From contig JASAMV010005397.1 of the NCBI GenBank assembly GCA_030248065.1, forward strand, positions 123,509 through 187,508: a DNA stretch of 64,000 nucleotides. The letters are read 5' to 3'. Every line of letters starts with the position of its first letter. Positions within the stretch are counted from its first letter, which is position 1. Source of the stretch: Rhynchonema sp. JSB1_4. Lineage: Eukaryota; Nematoda; Chromadorea; Monhysterida; Xyalidae. The notes under the pieces are model-generated. The model was given only the letters and a program-made list of their open reading frames with translations, was not told where the DNA came from and made no database searches. Both the position numbers and the translations under genes were made by a program. This document shows, in pieces, positions 1 to 10,793 of this stretch.

Positions 1-921
1 CATCTGCACACTTATCGAACGTGGATTTCTTTGCGCTGAAATTCACAAATATTATAGACAGTGTCTAAATAGACAGCTTGCTCTAAAACATCAGCTCTTA
101 CACGTACAGATACTCACCGACATCCCTCGATACATGTGTTGTAGTCGGCGTTGGTTTCGCAGCTGAAATTTTATCGTGTTCTTACAACACAATGTTAAAC
201 TGAGGATACAACACCTACATAATAAACATCAGCATTGTATACTGACCTTGGATCTGGGAACGGGTTAGTGACCACACCGCACTGGTCGTAACAGGGCTCG
301 TTTTCTGGGTAGGTCAACGGTCGTTCATAGGTGCCACAGCCGGAGCTAAAGATGAACGGTTCATTGATGTGAAACTAGAAAACTGAATTTTGTAGAAAAT
401 ATCATTTCGACCGGGTGTATCATCAAAATCGGCTGGATTTACAACCGGGTATATTACTATGTATACCTTGTGGCGCAAGCCAGAACGCAATCGTGTGAAG
501 TGGCGATGGTTTCGTCGCAGGTCGCCTCAGCACCACCGCCGCCTGGGCCTTTACCCGCTGGTTTTCCCTGCAATCATAACGAGCCATATCAGCGCACACG
601 CTACTACGCCATTATTCTATGTGCACAATGGAGTCTTCAACCAGTCTTTCTCAAACATTCCCACTTTTAGTTTCCTTGGGATTGGGAATTGCGACCAGGC
701 TTTATTATGACAGATAGAAGTGACAAAGAATTTTTAGATTTGAATTTTGCGTGAAAATATTGACTTTAGTCTCCAAGTGGAAACGGCTTTATAGTTCCCG
801 GAATGTTTTACAACAATCTCTTAAAGAAAACGCCAATTTCTAACAGTTTTTCGCGACCCCACAGCCGACTAACCGCTGTTGCCATCGACAACAGACACAC
901 GAATGCGAGAAACTTGAACAT
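1..921 (-). CDS. Secreted cysteine-rich protein, 5' part (runs off the left edge)
   Basis: Four exons can be chained in phase: 874-921, 467-567, 247-345 and 1-35. The first is a complete signal-peptide exon (Met at 921, hydrophobic run MFKFLAFVCLLSMATA) with a GTTAGT donor. Exon 2 gives a Gly/Pro-rich spacer and then cysteines; exon 3 continues them; exon 4 leaves the window. Cys spacing over exons 2-4 is C-x9-C-x3-C-x6-C-x14-C-x3-C. Paired C-x3-C steps resemble extracellular inhibitor-type domains such as TIL, but the spacing does not fit cleanly, so I assign no family. Introns are GT-AG, and every junction after exon 1-2 is phase 2. The product is probably secreted. The 3' end is missing. 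Confidence 0.6.
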
Positions 922-1926
922 TTTCGGTCGCGACTCTTTGTTGTGTGAAAAGTGGGAAAATATGTCTGTTACTTCTGTAAATCGAAGAATCATTGCTGGC
1001 TCTATATAAATTGCTTTGGGATACAAATGGAAGGTCTAGCAATGGTTTGGGAGATTCTTAACATTTCCAGACCTTAGTTTGAGCAGGTTTCGGCTAGTTA
1101 ATCCATGACCGAGTGCTTCTTTTATGCGCTTCAACTGCACATTTTACTTGATTTAAAAAACGATGAGCATGCAACGGTACCTGTGTTGTCTAATATAAAA
1201 TAAACTAAATTATTCTGGTGAAACCGAGTTTTTTGATCAGGCAGCCAAAACTCCGATTTTCAAAAATAACCGGAACTGAAATAATGGAAATGATCGCTTC
1301 AGTTTGGTTTTGCATCCAGCAAAGCACGGCTGGTAGAAACTTTTAAAACCGGTTCCAATTTTTGGGACTGGTAGCTGCTAAACATCGACAAATTAACATT
1401 GATTGTACCCAAAAAATGACGGGCGGGCGGCTAAAACCGGATATGGCCTTTGATCCCATATTTATGCACATGTTATGACAGTTATGGTCAAACTATAGGA
1501 TTCCATTCCGGAGGTTATTGATAATTTTAAAAAATGACCACCATGTTGATAATCGGTCTCGATAGCGGACCTCCTGTTTGGATATTATCATTCAGTGTGT
1601 AGGCAGTTGGAATGTAAAATAAGCTAACCTCAATGGGAACGGACTAATATTGTGCTGATTTATTTTGGTTCAATCTGGGCGGTCCAGGCATTATGATCTC
1701 TGATAATAAAGGCCTTTATTGACATTTTACGGTTTCGGATACCGAATATCGGCTTCGATATCATGCGCTGAATTAATGGTTATTGTAAAAAAAATTTGAG
1801 ATCAAAACGTTTTGCCGCTATAGCACAATGATCTTGCGTTCTCAACGGTTAATGTTGAATTTCAAATGCAAAAATTGAAATGAAAATTTAATTCTAGATA
1901 TGTATGAGTAACTCAGAACACGTTTT
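922..1926. other. Intergenic sequence
   Basis: Upstream of the secreted-protein gene. I see no coding exon or clear element, only AT-rich sequence and short degenerate direct repeats around TTTCGG/CCGG motifs at 1240-1760. Confidence 0.5.
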
Positions 1927-2209
1927 GGCAATTCGCCGGCTCATGCACTTTTTGTGCATACACGGTGCATGCAGCCATTTTGTAAATGAAGTGTGAAGTT
2001 TGAGCGAGTGTCATATACCTAGCTTTGTGACCGAGTTTTAACTTTTGGGGTTTTATCGACATAACACTTTTCAACATAACAGAAATTTGGTAATGTTTCA
2101 ACGAATAACTGCGGAGAATGACATTTATTCATGGCAAGGTACGCAAAGCATGTAGCATGCATATAAATGTTGAGTGTGTCGACTCATATGCATGAGTCGA
2201 CGGATTGCC
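1927..2209. mobile_element. Palindromic MITE, copy 1 (GGCAATCC family)
   Basis: The ends are inverted: GGCAATTCGCCGGCTCATGC at the left and a matching ATGAG..GGATTGCC at the right. The interior is recognisably related to 34994-35274: both hold TTTGAGCGAGTG and CATAACACTTTTC blocks and a GATAACTGC block in the same order. This copy is the more diverged of the two. Confidence 0.6.
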
Positions 2210-2235
2210 CATAGCAGGATTTTGAGCTTATAGTA

Positions 2236-2322
2236 CCGTGGTCTAGTCAAGTCGTCGAATCACATGCACGATTTCTCGCACTCATTCGGGGTTCATGTAT
2301 CATTGCTTGACTTGACGACAGT
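2236..2322. mobile_element. Short palindromic MITE (GTCGTCAA type)
   Basis: GTGGTCTAGTCAAGTCGTCG faces CTTGACTTGACGAC after a loop containing ATTTCTCGCACTCATTCGGGG. The same loop words occur in the inverted repeat at 51187-51333 and a related one at 62891-63013, so I group the three. The candidate target duplication is TA. Confidence 0.5.
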
Positions 2323-2409
2323 ACAATTATGGTAGCAGGATTTTGTTTTCCTGACCAATACGATTTTCTGTGAGTTCACGATTTTGCAAGCCAGAATTTC
2401 GACTCGCTT

Positions 2410-2778
2410 TTATGGCCGGAAATTCCCACTCACACATAGCAAATTCACAATGTTGTAGTTACACGACAATAATCTGATCGCAAAAAAACACTGCCGCCAA
2501 ATCGATTGTGGTGTCGACGGATTTATCTTACTTAACTTTGCAAATGCAGGACATCTCTCCTGATCTAGGACGTTTTTGAAAATAAATTGATGTTCGTCGC
2601 AGGTAATCGAAAATCCCTCCGTTTTTATCAAGCAAAAGAACAGCTTAAACATATGATTCCGTTCTTTTGTTTCAATGCCAAAATATATGGATGCAATTTT
2701 AGCGAGACATTCATCGCATAACCAATCAGGTAACTGTGGGGTCGAAGAAGTACAACATAATTTGTACCTGGAGTACAT
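2410..2778 (-). CDS. 122-codon open frame of uncertain status
   Basis: An uninterrupted frame 100 bp downstream of, and co-oriented with, the tail-anchored gene. It has Cys and Leu but no domain I recognise, and no splice context marks it as an exon. It could be chance, a 3' UTR, or an orphan gene. Confidence 0.18.
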   Translation of the reverse strand: MYSRYKLCCTSSTPQLPDWLCDECLAKIASIYFGIETKERNHMFKLFFCLIKTEGFSITCDEHQFIFKNVLDQERCPAFAKLSKINPSTPQSIWRQCFFAIRLLSCNYNIVNLLCVSGNFRP

Positions 2779-2877
2779 TGGGATTTCAGTACAAATCTAT
2801 AGCAGCCATATTTTGTATGTCGTCAATATTTTGCTTAATTATGCATGGATCTAAAGTCTTTCGAATCAATCAATCGA

Positions 2878-4976
2878 TCATATGATGCCGACCAGGTACC
2901 AAAAGAACACGATAGTCGACGTGGCAATGATCACAATCGGCACCATCCACACGAAACAATGCCATGACACCTCTTTCACTTCTTTCGCCATTTGCTGACG
3001 CGATTTCACTCGTTTCGCTTCATGCTGAAAAAGTTGTGCGATTATTGTTGATTTGGTAATCTTCTATATTTTTATCTGCCACTGAGGCACTGCTTTGGAA
3101 CACAATGGGCGTGATAACAATCAAAATGAGCAAAACACACCATACCGAGGAGTGGCTTCACTCGCCGGCAATGACGAAAACCGGTGCCAATTTCGCCAAG
3201 GCAGATATACGTAACCAAAGCAAATACGGCACCCCATTCGTGACCAGCATTTGAATCGGCGCGTACCTTTGCGTGTTCGAGAAACACGAGATTGTCGACG
3301 CTGAGCTCGTTGAGCATGTTGTACAGCGGCAGCAGGTATTCGTCACGCACATGTGCGCTGTTGTTCGTGAACGACGCTCGCAGCTGTAGGTCGATATCAA
3401 GCTTGCCCGTCCGACCGGTCTCGGTCACGTGACTTTTGCATTTTAGCATTTATAAAGATGTTTTTAAATGGATCTCTGGTCGAAATTCGTGGCAGCCGTG
3501 TAAACACGAGATGGCGTCAGTGCAAATATGCACGTGCGTGACCAAGGCCGGATCATCTATGATGAAACAGCAGTGACTCTTGCCTGTGTCGGCATGTTTT
3601 CACAAACGGGCGAGGTGCCAGGCCTCGTCGGTGTGCGAACACCTCCAAAATGTGGCCAATTGACCTCCAAAGAGCGGCGCATGAGAAGCTGTCATTGCGC
3701 TCACGTTAAACCTGGCCCGCCACTATTGATATTTGAAAATTTTGGTCTGTTTTTATGATTTATTACTGTTGCCGACATCGAGACCAACAAGGTTTACATT
3801 CGTGACTTTTCCATTAAGTGCCGATTTAATACCGAAATTAATCCATAAACACCGGTTCTCGGGAACAAAATTCCAAAAAATAGATAGACCCCCGTTTAGT
3901 GCATTTCAGAAAGACAAGAACAAATATTCAAGATGGCCGACTGCTTCTTATCACAAGCATACGGTAGTCACGTGATCTTGCCCATGCGTTTTGTACAGTG
4001 CCGCTCTGTTTGTTGGTGCATAACACAGGTGTTGCAAGCGCGCGCACTGGCAGCACTGTGTAGTGGGAGCGTAAAGTCGGGAGCGTAAAGTCCCTAATAG
4101 CATACTGTAAGCCTATAACATTTGGCGGTAATTCAAAATTTTGTTCCTGGCTGACGTGATTGCCAATAAGTGGGGGTCTATCTATTTTTTTTAATTTTGT
4201 TCCCGAGAACCGGTGTTTATCGATTGATTTCGATATAAAATCTGCACTAAATCAAAAAGTCATGAATATAAACCTTATTCGTCTCGATGTCGGCAACTAA
4301 ATTAGCGCAAAAAAACAAACCAAAAATTTCAAATATCAATAGTGGCGGGCCAGGTTTAAACATCACCTGCTGCGCCAAATGGTATGTACATGCCACTATG
4401 CCTGCCAAGTTTGCTTATCGCCCTACACAATGTGGCTCTGAAACATCAGTTAGTCAGCTATTAACCTGTCGCAGAAGGACGTTGAATTTATCGATGTAGA
4501 CCTGATTGAATGTGCGTGGATAGTTGCGCATTTCGTTCGTGTTGTTGGCGAGCACGGCCTCGAGTCGTTGGATCTGATGCGGCGTCATCCAGTGCTCCTG
4601 GGCCGGGTTACGATAATGGATTACGGTAGGTGGTTACGGTAACGGGTTGTATGTGTGGCGATCGTTACGGTAAAGTGTTATGGTCATGGTTAAAGTAATG
4701 GGTTATGGTCGTAAATAGCTGCAGCAGTAGTAACGGTAATAGCTAATGGTAGTGGATTACTGTACTGGGTCACTGCTGTGGCTACGGTCGTAAGTTACGG
4801 CGCTGGACAGCAAAACAGGGGCAAGCCAACGGTTGTGGACATCCGCTGTGTAAGAAAAAATCATCCTTGGTGTGCCAATAAAAATGCAAACTAACGAAAT
4901 TCTCCAAAATCGCCATTTCGGCCTCTTTCAATGATCCAATGCTCGTCAGGCTCTCGCCGCCGGACGTCGAAGACAT
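2878..4976 (-). CDS. Tail-anchored membrane protein, 158 aa
   Basis: Four exons, all phase 0: 4896-4976, 4466-4597, 3267-3383 and 2878-3024. Met 4976 is the only in-frame start and is followed by a Ser/Gly-rich N-terminus. Exons 2-3 encode an amphipathic, predicted helical region (residues 28-110). Exon 4 has a basic/acidic helix (HEAKRVKSRQQMAKEVKEV) and then one hydrophobic segment (about residues 133-155), ending two residues later. One C-terminal helix with almost nothing after it is the tail-anchored layout, with the N-terminal part in the cytosol. I do not recognise the family; it did not look like USE1. The intron between exons 2 and 3 carries a 646-bp TTAA-type MITE and a copy of the TGATGTTTCA motif (4439). 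Confidence 0.7.
3710..4355. mobile_element. TTAA-flanked MITE, 646 bp (ACCTGGCCCGCC ends)
   Basis: Flanked by TTAA at 3706-3709 and 4356-4359. The terminal inverted repeats begin ACCTGGCCCGCC and stay matched for about 190 bp, including GAACCGGTGTTTAT words at both inner edges. A TTAA duplication is typical of piggyBac-type elements. It lies in an intron of the tail-anchored gene. A second copy of the family is at 8228-9048. No transposase frame is present. Confidence 0.85.
4600..4800. repeat. Degenerate TTACGGTA-rich stretch
   Basis: First intron of the tail-anchored gene. TTACGGTA and near matches (GGTTACGGTA, GTTATGGTC, AGTAACGGTA) recur every 10-30 bp. The exact 8-mer also appears at about 25770-25835 and 31373-31396. 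Confidence 0.5.
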
Positions 4977-5149
4977 TTTTCGTCAGCAATTAATTTCACT
5001 GTTTTTTTTATTTTTCCGTTATTTGTTTGCTGATAACGGTCGATAGCGTTATTATAGTTTCGTCACTTTTCGGCTTTTTGGATTCCAAACACGATGATCG
5101 TGGTGATACAATTCAATAGAAATATTTTTTCAGCAATGTAAAATGATTA

Positions 5150-5343
5150 AAGGCAAACTATGCCATGCCAACACGAGCCCGATTTCGCAGCTGGCAGAAT
5201 AGTGAAACATTCATACGTGGCTGCTGATTTGGGAAATGTTACACGTTGAAGAATACAAAGTGGAGCATGATGATTTTCTCTTTCTATTCGTTTTGCAAGC
5301 ACACCACCTCCGAAATCGGGCTCGTGCTGGTGTCGTTTGCCTT
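5150..5343. mobile_element. TA-flanked MITE, 194 bp (AAGGCAAAC ends), copy 1
   Basis: TA at 5148-5149 and 5344-5345. Inverted ends AAGGCAAACTATGCCAACAC and CGAGCCCGATTTCG pair with the reverse complement on the right. A close copy of nearly equal length is at 27759-27947. TA duplication suggests mobilisation by a Tc1/mariner-type enzyme. Confidence 0.85.
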
Positions 5344-5737
5344 TACTTTCAACAAGCCAACCACAAGTCGGTGTTGAAAAACCCCGTCAGTGTAAGTCAT
5401 GCTTGATCATGTTAGAAGAAAGGTTATTGTGCTTTTATTTAGCAGAAATAAGGAACCCTAACACTGTATGTATGTTCGCTGTATTTCCTGGTATAATCGG
5501 TAATTGGGAGGTTAGTCATTATATTGATGAATGGTGACCAATTTATTCGCAACCATGTACTGAACTATGGACTGCTTCGTTACTCACCATTTTTTCTGGT
5601 TTTGTAGGGATCATAATCCTTATTTTTGTCTGATTCTAATTGCTATCGGCCTGATTTGCGACGCCATTTTTGATGTCAGGTTCAGTCCTTTCAAAATTTA
5701 TTTTGAAAAATCCTATTTTTTCTGATGATCTCCACAG

Positions 5738-6990
5738 GCTCCCGACAAGATTGTTCTATGGGTGTTGCGCATGTCCGTGATTTTCTGTGGCTTGCTGCCT
5801 TGCGCGCTAGCGCTGGCTGTTCCGCAGGTAGGGTTTTACTCTCTTTTACTCATGCAGCTTTTCATGCCACATTTGCTATGTATACATATGTATGTATGTA
5901 GATCTCTGCAGGATGGGAAAACATCATTCACACCACGCAAAACACCAAATTAAACGTTTAGGCGCGTGCAACATCCGCTCCATGCATGCGAAATCGAGCA
6001 TTGCACTCAATACCCGAATTGTATTTTGGCAATATCGGCCCTATTTTATATTTTATGCAGCTCCTTTTCATTCCAAGGACTACGCGCTATGTTCCGACTT
6101 TGTCTACGTGGTTCTCTTCTCCCAACTGCTGTGCGCCGTCCACATCGGCTTTGTCAATCGTTGTGGCGTATTGGATGGCTATGCGATCAGGGTTGGGTTA
6201 AAAAAAAAAGTAAAATTTTTTTTGTAAAAAAAATTTTTTTTTTAAAAAAAAAGTTCGCCACTTTTTCGGTTTTTAAAAATTAGAAAAGTAAGTTCACCTT
6301 TTTTTATTATTTCACAACTTTTTTTTATTATTTTCCCCCTTTTTGTGGTGAAAATGCATGTTTTTATGCATGTTTCTGCTTGTTTTTTCTCAAAAAATCG
6401 CCTGCGGCGCTTGTATTTCGCATCGGTACAATGTCATTACAACGTTAGACAGTCCGTGGCTCTACTAAACAACCTAAGCAGCCGTCATTATGTGCGCATT
6501 CAGTTATTCCAGGAAGTCAAATCTGCTTGAAGTCCAAAATTATCGTTCCAACACCGCGGGTTATGCAGCTGTTTTCATGTAACTTTGCTTAAAAAATGTG
6601 CCAATCATTTACCTTTCCCGTGACTTCACTTTCCCTTCACTTTTTATACTACAATCTACAGATGTTGGTACATATGGTGGACAGGCTATCCCCAACGCGA
6701 ATTGTCACGTTATCTGGCTCATTGTAAAAAATATAACCTCGCTACTGCCCGTTTGTGAACACAACTGGTCGGTGTCAACTATTCCTATATTCTCAAGTGC
6801 AATCAAATATACTTACAAAAATTTTCGACAATTTTTCACGTTGAGAACCGAAATTTTTGTGGTCCGGAATAAAAAAAAGTAAATCTTAAAAAAAAAATTT
6901 TTAAAAATTCAAAAAAGTTAAAAAAAAAGTTCGATAATAAAAAAATTTTTTAATCCAACCCTGTATGCGATGGGGTTGGCTGTTAGGTTT
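5738..6990 (+). pseudogene. High-affinity choline transporter (SLC5A7/CHT)-like fragment, transposon-split
   Basis: Exon 5738-5827 (CAG acceptor, GTAGGG donor) reads APDKIVLWVLRMSVIFCG and on into a hydrophobic segment. It resembles the transmembrane segment after the intracellular loop in CHT1. The next coding stretch (from 6078, or 6061 in another acceptor reading, to 6187) contains CSDFVYVVLFSQLLC, matching the very characteristic SSDLVYIVIFPQLLC block of choline transporters, then GVLDGYA. There the frame is cut by the 776-bp insert 6188-6963. After the insert and its 8-bp duplication the frame resumes as MGLAV, as expected for the next helix. I found no other CHT exons nearby, and the exon-exon phase works only with the 6078 acceptor. 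This is probably a relic, unless the insert is spliced out. Confidence 0.65.
6188..6963. mobile_element. hAT-like AT-rich element, 776 bp, in a coding exon
   Basis: Exact 8-bp duplication TATGCGAT at 6180-6187 and 6964-6971. Ends are CAGGGTTGGGTTAAAAA and its inverted partner TTTAATCCAACCCTG. CAGGG-type ends plus 8-bp duplication are hAT hallmarks. The interior is poly-A/T rich with no long frame, so it is non-autonomous. Confidence 0.88.
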
Positions 6991-7021
6991 GTCTGCCAGC
7001 TCTGTCTTTTGAAATCACTAA

Positions 7022-7359
7022 GGGCGCCCTTAGTCATGGTGGAAAATGGAAATGGAAACGAAAAAATAATCCATGTCCAAGTTTTCCATTCCCATTTTCC
7101 AATATGACTAAGGGCATACTGGAAAATGGAAAATGGAAATGAAATCTGCAGCAGTCATGTTTTGACATGTGACAAAAACATTTTCTGTTCCACTCAATTC
7201 TCGGCCGCTGATTGGTCAGATTTCACACAGAAAATGTTTTGTTTCATTTCCATTTTCCATTTTCCAGTATGCCCTTTAGTCATATTGGAAAATGGAAATG
7301 GAAAACTTGGACATAGATTATTTTTTCATTTCCATTTCCATTTTCCACTATGACCGCCC
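7022..7359. mobile_element. PIF/Harbinger-like MITE, 338 bp (GGGCG ends)
   Basis: TAA at 7019-7021 and 7360-7362. The ends are GGGCG and CGCCC, then inverted GTCATGGTGGAAAATGGAAA blocks. The interior holds a second nested inversion of GGAAAATGGAAATG words ending in GGGCAT/ATGCCC, so it may be one MITE inside another. Three-base TWA duplication and GGGC ends fit the PIF/Harbinger group. Confidence 0.78.
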
Positions 7360-7427
7360 TAAATTAATGTTATTTATTTGTAGAGCTTAGACTCGGGCTT
7401 GACCTTTAGGTTTCAACCAAATGGGTA

Positions 7428-7701
7428 TTGGTCGCACAATGACTATATAAGAATTCATCAAATCGATCCTGATTTTCACGTTCAGTCAGTCTTAACCACT
7501 GTGCTATTTGTGATTCTCACAAAACATTTTCAGCTGAAAATAATCTGGCAGATCAACCACGTTGCCGCAGCTCTGAAACATTCTCTTTACTACATGCTTT
7601 GTGTGCGATCACACAACGCAACGTCATTGCCCCGTCACTTTCCCTCTTTACGATTCAGGAAAAAAATTTGACCAATTCTTATAAAGTCATTGTGCGACCA
7701 A
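7428..7701. mobile_element. TA-flanked MITE, 274 bp (TTGGTCGCACAATGAC ends), copy 1
   Basis: TA at 7426-7427 and 7702-7703. Inverted ends TTGGTCGCACAATGAC extend imperfectly into AATTC/TCATC words. Identical in length to copies at 8604-8877 and 20071-20344, with strong sequence identity throughout. The interior contains AGCACAGTGGTTAAG on one strand, which looks like a tRNA A box; I saw no matching B box. Confidence 0.92.
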
Positions 7702-8227
7702 TACAATTCGACTCAATCATGGGCTCATGGCTGCCGGTACTTGGACCTTCGCTTACATATTTAGGATTTAGGCTGAGCGTATTTCAATGGGGACGGCTTG
7801 CAAAAGCCGATAGTCTTGTGGACGTGGTTTGTGTTCACTAATGCTGTGTGGTGTGCATCTGCAATCATAAACAACAAAAGCGCGTCGCTTGGTTACAAAC
7901 AATAACTTCCCTAATGCATAAATAAGGTTAGACATTTGAATTGTGATGCGCTGCTCACCACGTGCTTGATGCTTTGTGTTGGCTTTGTCGTTGTTCGGCT
8001 TCGGTCGCATTGGACTGGCTACGGTTTCAATAAAGTCGGCCAACCACATGGTTATATTACGCGGACGCGCAACTTGAGCGAGGAAGGTCAACAATGAAAT
8101 CGGAGTCCATTCTGGCGATTTGCGTTCTCATCAACAATGTGTTCGTCAGAGCGTCGAGTTAGTTCAGCACATTTGCGTCAGTTATGAGGGTTTCACTTCT
8201 TCGATACTCGGTTCCCTAAATTGTTAA

Positions 8228-9048
8228 ACCGGGCCCGCCGCTATTACTTTTTGGACCTAGTTTTTTTATATTAGATCGTTGGTTGGCACTGCGATGAAGA
8301 ACATTAACCTCGAAGAACTTCATCAAATTGGCGATTACCCACCGAAAAATGGACTCACCAACATGGGCGTTCGGGAACAAACTAGCCCAATATTGATGCA
8401 TAACCTGTGCGTGGAAATCAGGATTTGCCAAAGAAATTCAAAATCACTGGGCGTTGTATAGGCCGTAGGCTATGGTATCTTGACGAAACGTTTATCGGTT
8501 ACAAAGGACCCGTGTTACCGTAACCCGCCGCCTATATCACGATCCAGTGATTTTGAACTTCTCTTGTTATTCCTGATGATCATGTGCAGATTGTGCGTCA
8601 ATATTGGTCGCACAATGACTTTATAAGAATTTGTCAAATTTTTTTCCTGAATCGTAAAGAGGGAAAGTGACGGGGTGATGACGTTGCGTTGCGCGATCGC
8701 ACACAAAACATGTAGTAAAGAGAATGTTTCAGACCTGCGGCAACGTGGTTGATCTGCTGGATTATTTTCAGGTGAAAATGTTTTGTGAGAATCACAAATA
8801 GCACAGTGGTTAAGAGGGACTGAACGTGAAAATCAGGATAGATTTGATGAATTCTTATATGGTCATTGTGCGACCAATATCAAACAATTTTGTTCCCGAT
8901 AGGCCGTGTTGGTGGATCGACTTTGGTGAGTAATTGCCACTTTGGTGAAGTTCGTCAAAATTAATGTTTTTGATCTCGATGCCAACCAACAATATAAACG
9001 AAAAAAACGTGGTCGAAAACCCAAAAACACAATAGCGGCGGGGCAGGT
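8228..9048. mobile_element. TTAA-flanked MITE (ACCGGGCCCGCC ends) carrying a nested MITE
   Basis: TTAA at 8224-8227 and 9049-9052; ends ACCGGGCCCGCCGCTATT and the inverted AATAGCGGCGGGGCAGGT. Same family as 3710-4355. A complete 274-bp TA-flanked MITE (8604-8877) sits inside, so this element was there first. Confidence 0.85.
8604..8877. mobile_element. TA-flanked MITE, 274 bp, copy 2 (nested, opposite orientation)
   Basis: TA at 8602-8603 and 8878-8879. Same ends and exact length as copies 1 and 3, but inverted relative to them. It interrupts the TTAA element 8228-9048. Confidence 0.92.
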
Positions 9049-9763
9049 TTAAGGAACGATGTTAGGTGTCGAAAAAGCGAACATGAGCATCAATCGTCCG
9101 TTGCTCTATTACATTTAGTCTTGATGTTACGGAGTTAATCCAACATACCGCACAAGTCAAAACATCACATGCCTGGTACATACTTGTGAAGTTACATTTA
9201 GTGGATCTCATCCGCTACATTAGGTACTTTCATAAACCTGTATCCCACATCATTCTCTGCATTAAAAAGAGGAGCAAGGCGGGTATCGATGTAAGCTTCA
9301 TTCTCCCCATCCATCAATATGCAACCAAAGCATATACAATGTGCCAAAGCCTGAAAGTCAGGGGACGTGGGGAGGGGTTTAGAGACCCCCCACGGTTTTG
9401 CTCTGGTTGAAGAGTTGTGCCAAAAATCGTTAGATGACATATATTGATGGTGTGCTTTGAGGGCACGGGGTGTACGTATGTATATATGTGATTAATCTTG
9501 ATTTTCAAAATTAGATGACATAAAATAAATTTTGAACCTTTACGGGACTTTCCGTGTAGCATCAGCCAGTTGGTCATTTTAGAAAAACGCCTGAGTTCAG
9601 ATTAGTGCACTATTTTTTCGCAATCTTCTGGGGCGCCTCAAAATGAATGGCAGTCGCATAACAGAGGCTCCGAGGGTTCTTCGTGTTATATGTAACTAGC
9701 CATTCCCGATCAACTTTGTGAACCGAGTGCGAGTATGTTATCATGTTAAAACTCCATCGGCAG
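9049..9763. other. Intergenic or 5' region of the lectin gene
   Basis: No confident exon. The missing signal-peptide exon of the C-type lectin gene probably lies here or further upstream; I could not identify it. Confidence 0.4.
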
Positions 9764-10793
9764 CCATCGAAGAAGATTGCGCTAGCGTGATCGCGGCCAA
9801 TCCGAGTACGGTCGGTTGGACGACGTACAAGGGTCGATGCATACAAGTGCTGTCGACCACCTCAACGCATTCAAATGCAGTTTGTAACGATTTGCCCAAC
9901 GGACATTTGGTGGTGAGCTCTGGGGTATGCAGTATTATTGTCAGACTGATGAAGTATACATAGGTAGTTTTATGTATATCTTACAGCGACCAAAACGTAC
10001 ATATAAAAAAAATACGTATGTACATATGTAGGTACACTCCGCTACATCGTGCTTTGATCACCGGGGTTGTGAACGGCGGTTAAAAAGTACATTTTGAAAA
10101 TCAATCTCTGTTTGGAATGAGTTCCTATGGTTCGCAAGCCACCATAAATTTGAACATGGGTTCATACGCAACAAATACCTTAAAAATACGTGGTCTTCGC
10201 CGTAGGTGATAAATGACTGGGGCATAGCACCAGCAATCGACGCCGCTTTTGTGGGTACGCATCTCTGGGTGAGTGGCCGTCGTTTGAATGTCTCCAACCC
10301 GACATTGGATGAGGACTGGTACTTCGAATTGGATGGAAAATATTATGGACCGTGGCCGAGGAAATCGCAAGGTTAGACTTGGGGTCTGTGTACTTTTCGT
10401 GCTTATTGATAGGAGGTTAATGGCCGATGTAAGACCAAATGATCGATAAAAAATATATTTACATACCAAAAAGGTTTGGATTAGAGGTACTGTACCTACA
10501 TACCTACACTGTATACACTGTAATGTGCGTGTGCACCTACATGTATTGGTTGTAGTTTCTACATAAATCATTGCTCGCAATGATGAACAAGCAAACTCAA
10601 CCATTGCATATAAATCATGGCATGTTGCAGGCAGGGTTGTACAAAAAAATTTAAAACAGGCACCTGGTGGCGTTCGGTCACACCCAACGGCCCAGGCAAT
10701 TCCGACCGGATGGTGTACGCGGATGAATATGGTTTCGATGACGTCGTGTCCACGCAAGTCATTGGCCGATTTTGCGAATACCGTTTAGTTTGA
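9764..10793 (+). CDS. C-type lectin-like domain protein (5' exon not found)
   Basis: Three in-phase exons: 9764-9912, 10206-10371 and 10660-10793. Exon 1 has the CTLD opening (Cys, then GWTTYKGRC, then AVCNDLPNGHLV) and ends on the HLV of the conserved GGHLV strand. Exon 2 gives the WVSG strand and the DWYFELDGKYYGPW core. Exon 3 gives GTWWRSV and ends in FCEYRLV with a TGA stop. Together this is one near-complete domain of about 148 residues. The EPN/QPD and WND calcium-sugar motifs are absent, so calcium-dependent sugar binding is doubtful. The N-terminal exon, presumably a signal peptide, was not found. A donor at GTTTAG just before the stop would allow in-phase splicing to the PAN exons at 15000, making a CTLD-PAN protein with a 4-kb transposon in the intron; this is inference. 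Confidence 0.7.

Noticed and set aside
10094..10205. Frame FLWFASHHKFEHGFIRNKYL upstream of lectin exon 2, which looks CTLD-like
   Set aside because: It ends in an in-frame TAG at 10203-10205; that TAG is better read as the acceptor of exon 2, since joining GHLV to VINDWG gives the expected domain.
10125..10757. 210-codon open frame on the - strand
   Set aside because: It is the antisense shadow of lectin exons 2 and 3, which have correct phases and domain motifs on the + strand.
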